Shown here in pieces: positions 1 to 4,518 of a DNA stretch of 6,354 nt. The number at the start of each line of letters is the position of its first letter. The stretch's first letter is position 1. The position numbers and the translations under genes were made by a program. The stretch comes from Pseudomonadota bacterium (GTDB lineage: Bacteria > Pseudomonadota > Gammaproteobacteria > Acidiferrobacterales > Acidiferrobacteraceae): NCBI GenBank assembly GCA_021795255.1, contig JAJYPQ010000246.1:1-6354 (forward strand), given 5' to 3'. Under the pieces are notes generated by a model. It did not search any database, was not told the origin of the DNA, and saw nothing but the letters and a program-made list of their open reading frames with translations.

Positions 1-1410
1 GGTTTCCCAATCGCAAGCCCCGATGATTTTAAGGCGGTAAAGGCCGTGGCCGAGGCGATCACCGAGAGCCGAGTCTGTGGCTTGGCGCGGGCCTTGACCA
101 AGGACATCGATCGGGCCGCCGAGGCCTTGAAGTCGGCAAAGGCGGCTCGGATTCACACCTTTATCGCCACGTCTCCCATCCATATGCGCGCAAAATTACG
201 CATGGGCGCAGACGACGTGTTGGCGAATGCGGTCAAGGCGGTGCAGTACGCCCGGAAGTTTACCGACGACGTGGAGTTTTCCGCGGAGGATGCGGGGCGT
301 TCCGATCCGGATTTCTTGTGCCGGGTTATGGAGGCCGTGATCGCAGCCGGAGCGCGCACGGTCAATATTCCAGATACCGTGGGTTATAGCGTACCGGCGC
401 AATTCGGGGAGCTCGTCGCCTCGCTCATGAACCGCGTTCCGAACGCCGATCAGGCGATTTTCTCGGTACACTGCCATAACGACCTGGGCCTTGCGGTGGC
501 CAATTCCCTGGCTGCGGTTTTGCAAGGTGCCCGGCAAGTGGAATGCACGATCAATGGCTTAGGCGAGCGGGCCGGCAACGCCGCTCTTGAGGAGATCGTG
601 ATGGCGGTGCGCACAAGGCGCGACATCTTTGCCTGCGATACCGGTATTCAGACAGCCCATATCGTGGCCGCCAGCCGCTTGGTTTCGACCATCACGGGCT
701 TTGCCGTGCAGCCCAACAAGGCGATTGTCGGGGCGAACGCCTTCGCGCACGAAGCCGGCATCCACCAGGACGGCGTCATCAAGAATCGCGAGACCTATGA
801 GATCATGCGTGCCGAGGATGTCGGTTGGTCGGCCAATAGAATGGTGTTGGGTAAGCACTCGGGCCGCAATGCCTTTCGCGCACGCTTGGCGGAGATCGGC
901 GTTACCTTGAAAGACGACGCGGCCTTGAATCAAGCGTTCGAGCGTTTCAAGGAACTGGCGGACAAGAAGCACGAGATCTTCGACGAAGACCTGCAGGCCC
1001 TGGTAAGCGAAGGGGCGCCTTTGGCGGTGGAGTCGGTCAAGCTCACGAGCCTTGAGGTGGCGTCAGGGACGGGTACCAAGCCGCATGCGCGCATTCGTCT
1101 TATGTGGGACGGTCGCGAGCGGGTCGCGGAGGCCCATGGGGGCGGGCCTGTTGACGCCGCGTTTCGGGCCATCGAGACCGTTGTCGCAAGTGGGGCATCT
1201 TTATCGCTTTATGCGGTGAACGCCATTACCAGCGGCACCGATGCCCAAGGTGAAGTGACCGTGCGCTTGGAGCGCGATGGCCGTATCGTCAATGGTCACG
1301 GGGCGGACACCGATATCGTGCTGGCCTCAGCCAAGGCCTACCTCAATGCCCTCAATAAATTGCTCGTCCCGGACAATCGCACCCATCCTCAGTCCCGTGG
1401 GGCGATCTGA
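1..1410 (+). CDS. leuA: 2-isopropylmalate synthase, 5'-truncated by the window edge
   Basis: LeuA condenses acetyl-CoA with 2-oxoisovalerate to give 2-isopropylmalate, the first committed step of leucine synthesis in the cytoplasm. The reading frame is open from base 1 ([10 protein letters not shown]) to TGA at 1408-1410, 469 residues. Aligned by eye with the 523-residue E. coli enzyme, about 45 N-terminal residues are outside the window, including the RDGEQ segment with the first metal-binding Asp. Visible catalytic-barrel motifs are [26 protein letters not shown], the metal-binding HCHND (bases 469-483) and NGLGERAGN, whose Asn at 553-555 matches E. coli N238. [15 protein letters not shown] belongs to the linker region. 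The last ~120 residues ([11 protein letters not shown] to LNALNKLL) form the LeuA dimer/allosteric domain expected to bind leucine for feedback inhibition. The GTG at 46 is internal and not the start. No in-frame ATA codon is seen here, unlike in dnaE2. Confidence 0.97.
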   Translation, partial: GFPIASPDDFKAVKAVAEAITESRVCGLARALTKDIDRAAEALKSAKAARIHTFIATSPIHMRAKLRMGADDVLANAVKAVQYARKFTDDVEFSAEDAGRSDPDFLCRVMEAVIAAGARTVNIPDTVGYSVPAQFGELVASLMNRVPNADQAIFSVHCHNDLGLAVANSLAAVLQGARQVECTINGLGERAGNAALEEIVMAVRTRRDIFACDTGIQTAHIVAASRLVSTITGFAVQPNKAIVGANAFAHEAGIHQDGVIKNRETYEIMRAEDVGWSANRMVLGKHSGRNAFRARLAEIGVTLKDDAALNQAFERFKELADKKHEIFDEDLQALVSEGAPLAVESVKLTSLEVASGTGTKPHARIRLMWDGRERVAEAHGGGPVDAAFRAIETVVASGASLSLYAVNAITSGTDAQGEVTVRLERDGRIVNGHGADTDIVLASAKAYLNALNKLLVPDNRTHPQSRGAI

Positions 1411-1421
1411 TAGGTCTTGTG

Positions 1422-1452
1422 GTCTCTAGCCCTTCGGTCTGGGCGGTGAGAC
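1422..1452 (+). other. Hairpin just downstream of leuA, possible 3' end structure
   Basis: Twelve bases after the leuA stop, GTCTC (1422-1426) and GCCC (1429-1432) pair with GGGC (1441-1444) and GAGAC (1448-1452). They enclose an 8-base loop, with a 2x3 internal loop between the two stem halves. No T-tract follows, so it does not qualify as an intrinsic terminator. It could protect the leuA mRNA 3' end or sit near a Rho-dependent stop. The rest of 1453-1558 shows nothing I can name. Confidence 0.4.
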
Positions 1453-1558
1453 AGGTCTCGTCGGGCGGTCCCGGATCAGGGCGGGCTCCCGGTGTCTTGC
1501 GAGCCAGCTCTGGCCTGCAGAACCGCTGATATCTCATCCGACCGGTTGTGTCTTTACT

Positions 1559-1564
1559 TATAAA
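1559..1564 (+). promoter_or_regulatory. Possible -10 element for the intergenic RNA
   Basis: TATAAA at 1559-1564 sits in a short A/T-rich patch (1551-1565) within GC-rich surroundings and would place a transcription start near 1571. I see no good TTGACA-like -35 at 16-18 bases spacing, and no TGTAAG-N6-CTTACA-like GacA/UvrY site upstream. A factor-dependent promoter or a different start remains possible. This is a weak call. Confidence 0.25.
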
Positions 1565-1730
1565 AGCCCCGTGGTTTATGGCCCTCCAGGGCTTGTGAAC
1601 GCTGAGAGTCGCCAGGGATCGGGGGCGTCTCAACGGACTCGGCCGTCATCCGACCTTGGGCGGATAGGGCGGGAGGGGTGTTCGGTTTACCCTGCAGGGG
1701 CCTGGGATGGCGTAAGCAGAAAAGGAATTT

Positions 1731-1745
1731 TCGACAGGATGTCGA
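1731..1745 (+). promoter_or_regulatory. GGA-loop hairpin, candidate CsrA/RsmA binding site
   Basis: TCGACA (1731-1736), loop GGA (1737-1739) and TGTCGA (1740-1745) form a perfect six-pair stem presenting exactly a GGA triloop. This is the cleanest CsrA-like site in the window. It shares bases 1731-1732 with a weaker alternative hairpin to the left, GAAAA-GGAA-TTTTC at 1719-1732, whose loop also shows GGA. Confidence 0.5.
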
Positions 1746-1789
1746 GGGCAGGAAGCGCTGGGCCAGGGTGGCTTATGGGCACAGGGACG

Positions 1790-1811
1790 TTGTCGGCAGG
1801 GATGCCGATGA
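1790..1811 (+). promoter_or_regulatory. Hairpin with a CAGGGATG consensus CsrA site in its loop
   Basis: The stem is 1790-1798 paired with 1803-1811, nine pairs of which two are G-U wobbles. The tetraloop is GGGA (1799-1802). The bases 1797-1804 read CAGGGATG, matching the CARGGAUG core of the published CsrA selection consensus. Related CAGGGA strings occur at 1613-1618 and 1782-1787, and CAGGAT at 1735-1740. Confidence 0.5.
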
Positions 1812-1830
1812 GGTGTTTCTTCACTGTAGG

Positions 1831-1866
1831 AAGGGGAGCGGCAAGGAAGGCGCCCCCCTTTTTTTT
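1831..1866 (+). terminator. Strong Rho-independent terminator upstream of lexA
   Basis: AAGGGG (1831-1836) and GCG (1838-1840) pair with CGC (1851-1853) and CCCCTT (1855-1860), with one A-C mismatch. The 10-base loop GCAAGGAAGG itself contains a GGA. The stem runs into eight consecutive T (1859-1866). It ends transcripts arriving from the left (the intergenic RNA and/or leuA read-through) and lies only 8 bases before the SOS box, insulating the lexA operon. Confidence 0.85.
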
Positions 1867-1874
1867 AACCCAAA

Positions 1875-1894
1875 TACTGTATATATTAACAGTA
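1875..1894 (+). promoter_or_regulatory. SOS box (LexA operator) of the lexA-imuA-imuB-dnaE2 operon
   Basis: TACTGTATATATTAACAGTA matches the E. coli LexA consensus (TACTG, five TA repeats, CAGTA) at 18 of 20 positions, with the invariant CTGT-N8-ACAG at 1877-1892. Its last A is the A of the lexA ATG. The operator core contains TATATT (1882-1887), the best -10 candidate, so bound LexA would block RNA polymerase directly. The matching -35 position (about 1859-1864) falls in the terminator T-tract and is a poor hexamer. All four genes downstream are probably controlled from here. Confidence 0.93.
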
Positions 1895-2502
1895 TGTCAT
1901 TTCTTACAGCCCGCCAAGAACAGATTCTGAACTGGATCCGGGAATACATCGATGCCACCGGGCGGCCGCCCACGCGCGCGGACATCGCGACTGCCCTCGG
2001 TTATCGGTCGATCAATGCCGCCGAAGAACATGTGCAGGCCTTGGCGCGCAAGGGGGCGATTGTGCTGACGCCCGGGACCTCGCGCGGTATCCGTTTGCCG
2101 GGAGGGCGCGGGGAGGGTGTGCCGGTCATAGGGCGGGTAGCGGCGGGTCAGCCGATTCTCGCAGAGGCCCATATCACGGCCCACCATCGCGTCGATCCGA
2201 CCCTTTTTCGGCCCAAGGCCGATTATTTTTTGATGGTCGTGGGCGAGAGTATGCGCGATGCCGGGATTCGGGACGGGGATTTGTTGGCGGTCCATAAGAC
2301 CCCGACGGCTCGCGACGGACAAATCGTCGTAGCGCGCCTGGAAGATGAGGTCACAGTCAAACGTTTAAGTCGGCAAGGGGGGCAGGTGGTCCTGTTACCG
2401 GAGAATCCGGCGTATGCGCCCCTTGTTGTGCGTCCCGAGGATGGCCTGGCCATCGAGGGGATTGGGGTAGGGGTGTTGCGCCAGAGTATGGGGACCGCAT
2501 GA
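1894..2502 (+). CDS. lexA: LexA, SOS repressor and self-cleaving protease
   Basis: LexA is the SOS repressor; it binds operators as a dimer and cuts itself when RecA filaments form on single-stranded DNA. It has 202 residues, exactly as in E. coli, and alignment by eye needs almost no gaps. The winged-helix N-domain (residues 1-70) contains [18 protein letters not shown] and the recognition helix, with E. coli's contact residues S39, N41, A42, E44 and E45 all kept. The cleavage site is Ala84-Gly85 (GRVAAGQP), the nucleophile Ser119 (GESM) and the general base Lys156 (EVTVKRL). The frame stays open upstream to 1678, but homology begins at ATG 1894. No Shine-Dalgarno precedes this start, because the SOS box occupies that space. 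The stop overlaps the imuA start (ATGA, 2499-2502). It is E. coli-type by its contact residues, whatever other LexA the genome may carry. Confidence 0.97.
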   Translation: MSFLTARQEQILNWIREYIDATGRPPTRADIATALGYRSINAAEEHVQALARKGAIVLTPGTSRGIRLPGGRGEGVPVIGRVAAGQPILAEAHITAHHRVDPTLFRPKADYFLMVVGESMRDAGIRDGDLLAVHKTPTARDGQIVVARLEDEVTVKRLSRQGGQVVLLPENPAYAPLVVRPEDGLAIEGIGVGVLRQSMGTA

Positions 2503-3089
2503 GGCCCGTTCCGCCGGTCTTGGAAGGGATCGGGGTCCGTCGGGGATGGTCGCAGGTCGAGGCCGCGGCCATGTCTACGGGTTTCCCTGCGCTGAACCAC
2601 TATCTAGGGGGAGGGTGGCCTGCCGGGGTATTTACGGAGTTGCGCCTCGGGCACACGGGTATTGGCGAGATGCGCCTGCTTATGCCGGCATTGTCGGCCA
2701 TGAGTCGGCGGTCTCACGTGCTGTGGGTGGCCCCGCCTTACAGGCCTTATGCGCCGGCCCTCGTGGCCCAGGATATGGTTCTCGATCACCTACTCTTGGT
2801 CCGCCCACGGACCCACAAGGAGGCGTTGTGGACCGTCGGTCAAGGACTCCTCAGCCCCTCCATCGGGGTCGTCGTCAGCTGGTTCTCGGGTATCCGGGAG
2901 GGGGAATTTCGGGGCCTGCAACGACGGGCATCCGAGGGTGGCCACTGGAGTTTTTGCTTTTTGCCGGAGGGTGTGCCGCCCCAGCCCTCGCATCTGCGCC
3001 TCGCGCTGCAGTCCATGCGCGGCGCCCTGCGCATCATGGTTTCACAAAAGGCCAAACGTCCTCTGCCGCCGCTTATCGTGACGCTTTAA
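2499..3089 (+). CDS. imuA: ImuA, RecA-like mutasome accessory protein
   Basis: ImuA is the RecA/SulA-like partner of ImuB and DnaE2 in damage-induced mutagenesis; its exact biochemical role is less settled than theirs. The product has 196 residues. Family motifs seen are [20 protein letters not shown] (25-44), [17 protein letters not shown] (53-69), [13 protein letters not shown] (76-88) and [10 protein letters not shown] (108-117), with an LRLALQSM region near 166-173. The equivalent of the RecA Walker A loop reads GHTGIGE (51-57) and lacks GK[S/T], so ATP binding of the classical kind is not supported by sequence. The ATG overlaps the lexA stop by four bases, which implies translational coupling. 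GGGGA at 2490-2494 is a plausible ribosome site with a 4-base spacer. It is co-transcribed with lexA and should be SOS-induced. Confidence 0.9.
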   Translation: MRPVPPVLEGIGVRRGWSQVEAAAMSTGFPALNHYLGGGWPAGVFTELRLGHTGIGEMRLLMPALSAMSRRSHVLWVAPPYRPYAPALVAQDMVLDHLLLVRPRTHKEALWTVGQGLLSPSIGVVVSWFSGIREGEFRGLQRRASEGGHWSFCFLPEGVPPQPSHLRLALQSMRGALRIMVSQKAKRPLPPLIVTL

Positions 3090-3099
3090 GTGGACAAAA

Positions 3100-4518
3100 G
3101 TGCGTATGCTGTGGCTCGCCGTCATGTTTCCTGCGTTCCCGCTCGCGGTGTTTCCTGCGTGTTCCATACCCTTTGGGGTGGTCGAGGACAGATCGCTCCT
3201 TGCTTGCGACGATAAGGCCAAGGGCTACGGCCTCTTGCCCGGGATGTCGGTGGCCCAAGCCTCTGCCTTATGTCCGCCTCTGGTATTACGGACCCGCGAC
3301 CGGGCGGCCGAGGAGGCGCTCCTGGAACGTTTGGCGGATTTTTCGTACGGCCTGACTCCTCGTGTCGTCGTAAAACCCACGGGTGTATTGATGAACTTTA
3401 CAGACGACCTGAGCCCGGTGGGAGACGCGCATGCGCTTATCTCTCAGGTCACAAGCCATCTCCAGTATCTCGGATGCCAAGCCCATGTGGCCTTAGCCCC
3501 CACGGCTCTGGGGGCCTGGGTCTTTGCCTGCTCCGACGCTCGGTCCCTGTGGACCCATAATGATGCCTGGCGCCCTGCCTTACGGTCTTTGTCTTGGGGA
3601 TATCTACCCCTTTCAAAGCCGGTTTACGAGGCCTGCGCGGGTCTCGGTTTGTCTCTTATAGGCGAATTGCTCGATTTGCCACGCACGGGATTGAGACGAA
3701 GATTCGGGCCAGATGTCGTCCATATGCTAGAGAGGCTGATGGGCGAAAGGCCCGAGATAAACACCTACTGGGTTCCGCCGTCGGTGTTCAGGAGTCGCGT
3801 TCCCCTGCCTTTTCCCGTGGGGACGGAAGATGCGATTCTTTTCTATATCAAGAGAATCGCGACGAATTTGTCCGATTTTATGGGGCGGCGAGACGCCTAC
3901 GTCAGGCAATTTACCGTAGCGATGGGATGCGAGGACCAAACGGTTCTTTCCGAAGAGTTCACGCTTGCGCGCCCCGAACGGGATGCCGCCGTATTGACGA
4001 GGCTTGTGCGCGCCAGGCTTTTTCGCTGGAAGACGCATTCCGGGGTCGTATGGATATCGTTCGAGGCACCCTTTGAGGCCAATACCGAAGGGAATTTATC
4101 GTTTTGGCACGAAGAAGAGTCGCAAGAGCAGGACATCAAGGGGCTGCTGGATCGTCTTCGGGCCCGCCTCGGAAACGAAGCCGTGCGCATCGTGTCTTGG
4201 TGTCCGGATTATCGACCGGAAAGGGCAGCGGTAGAGGCCTCGTGGCCACCCCCTAAATGCCCCTATCAGGGCGACCATGGTCGCGCCACCCATCCCTTGT
4301 GGCTAGTCGATCCGCCGCATCCGCTGACGGTCGTTGACAAGGTCCCCCAACTCTCTGGCCCCTTACGGCTCGTGGGCGACCCTGAGAGGCTAGAGACGGG
4401 CTGGTGGGATGGTCCCGCATCACGCGAGTATTTCGTGGCGGTCAATACGCGCGCCGAGCGCCTGTGGATATTTAGGTCGCCGGACGGTCGATGGTTTTTA
4501 CAGGGGTATTTCGGGTAG
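3100..4518 (+). CDS. imuB: ImuB, Y-family-like protein bridging DnaE2 to the beta clamp
   Basis: ImuB resembles Y-family DNA polymerases but acts as the hub of the mutasome, contacting the clamp, ImuA and DnaE2. It has 472 residues. The palm-like N-terminal part is MLWLAVMFPAFPL to about 145. The first metal-binding Asp of Pol IV has no counterpart, and where Pol IV has SIDEA this protein by my alignment has KPTGV (92-96), so it should be polymerase-inactive. A helix-hairpin-helix region lies at 184-216 (LIGELLDLPRTGLRRRFG), followed by the little-finger-like part. NLSFW (332-336) occupies the place of the family's QLxLF/QLPLW clamp-binding motif. The C-terminus has PDYRPERA (369-376), GWWDG (434-438) and the closing WFLQGYFG. 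I chose GTG 3100 because GTGGA at 3090-3094 is well spaced; ATG 3106 (start MLWLA) is an almost equally good start. It follows imuA after 10 bases. Confidence 0.94.
   Translation: MRMLWLAVMFPAFPLAVFPACSIPFGVVEDRSLLACDDKAKGYGLLPGMSVAQASALCPPLVLRTRDRAAEEALLERLADFSYGLTPRVVVKPTGVLMNFTDDLSPVGDAHALISQVTSHLQYLGCQAHVALAPTALGAWVFACSDARSLWTHNDAWRPALRSLSWGYLPLSKPVYEACAGLGLSLIGELLDLPRTGLRRRFGPDVVHMLERLMGERPEINTYWVPPSVFRSRVPLPFPVGTEDAILFYIKRIATNLSDFMGRRDAYVRQFTVAMGCEDQTVLSEEFTLARPERDAAVLTRLVRARLFRWKTHSGVVWISFEAPFEANTEGNLSFWHEEESQEQDIKGLLDRLRARLGNEAVRIVSWCPDYRPERAAVEASWPPPKCPYQGDHGRATHPLWLVDPPHPLTVVDKVPQLSGPLRLVGDPERLETGWWDGPASREYFVAVNTRAERLWIFRSPDGRWFLQGYFG

Larger units (their letters stand above)
1571..1866 (+). 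ncRNA. Candidate CsrB/RsmZ-type small RNA (CsrA/RsmA-titrating)
   Basis: This non-coding stretch ends in an intrinsic terminator and folds, by eye, into a row of short hairpins. They are 1580-1593, 1603-1632, 1633-1646, 1648-1665, 1700-1711, 1719-1732 or 1731-1745, 1759-1775, 1790-1811 and the terminator 1831-1860. I count 13 GGA triplets on the + strand between 1600 and 1850, at 1616, 1635, 1662, 1672, 1705, 1724, 1737, 1751, 1785, 1800, 1829, 1835 and 1845, against one TCC. Six are in the ANGGA context. GGA lies in the loop of the hairpins at 1603-1632, 1700-1711, 1719-1732, 1731-1745, 1790-1811 and the terminator. Known Csr/Rsm RNAs bind CsrA dimers through exactly this arrangement, so titration of a CsrA homologue is the inferred role. 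The 5' end is assumed from the TATAAA at 1559. Rivals are a leuA 3' UTR or a lexA leader. G-richness alone would raise the GGA count, so the loop placement is the stronger argument. Confidence 0.5.

Noticed and set aside
1352..1633. Minus-strand 93-residue open frame spanning the leuA end and intergenic region
   Set aside because: The protein ([14 protein letters not shown]...) has no recognisable motif, is rich in Arg/Pro as expected from a GC-rich shadow frame, and runs through the leuA 3' end.
1571..1866. Intergenic RNA as 6S RNA, SRP RNA, RNase P RNA or tmRNA
   Set aside because: I see no end-to-end pairing, no SRP GGAAGCA-type tetraloop domain, no RNase P conserved core and no tRNA-like ends. 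Multiple independent GGA hairpins fit a Csr/Rsm RNA better.
1678..1893. N-terminal extension of LexA to the upstream GTG at 1678
   Set aside because: LexA homology begins exactly at ATG 1894 with the E. coli length. The extension would translate the terminator and SOS box and resembles no LexA.
1891..1908. CTTACA at 1903-1908 as half of a GacA/UvrY activator site
   Set aside because: The other half reads AGTATG instead of TGTAAG, and it lies inside the lexA coding region, downstream of the RNA it would control.
1571..1930. Plus-strand 119-residue open frame over the hairpin region
   Set aside because: It reads through the terminator and the lexA start in another frame, has low-complexity Gly/Arg content, and the stretch is better explained as structured RNA.
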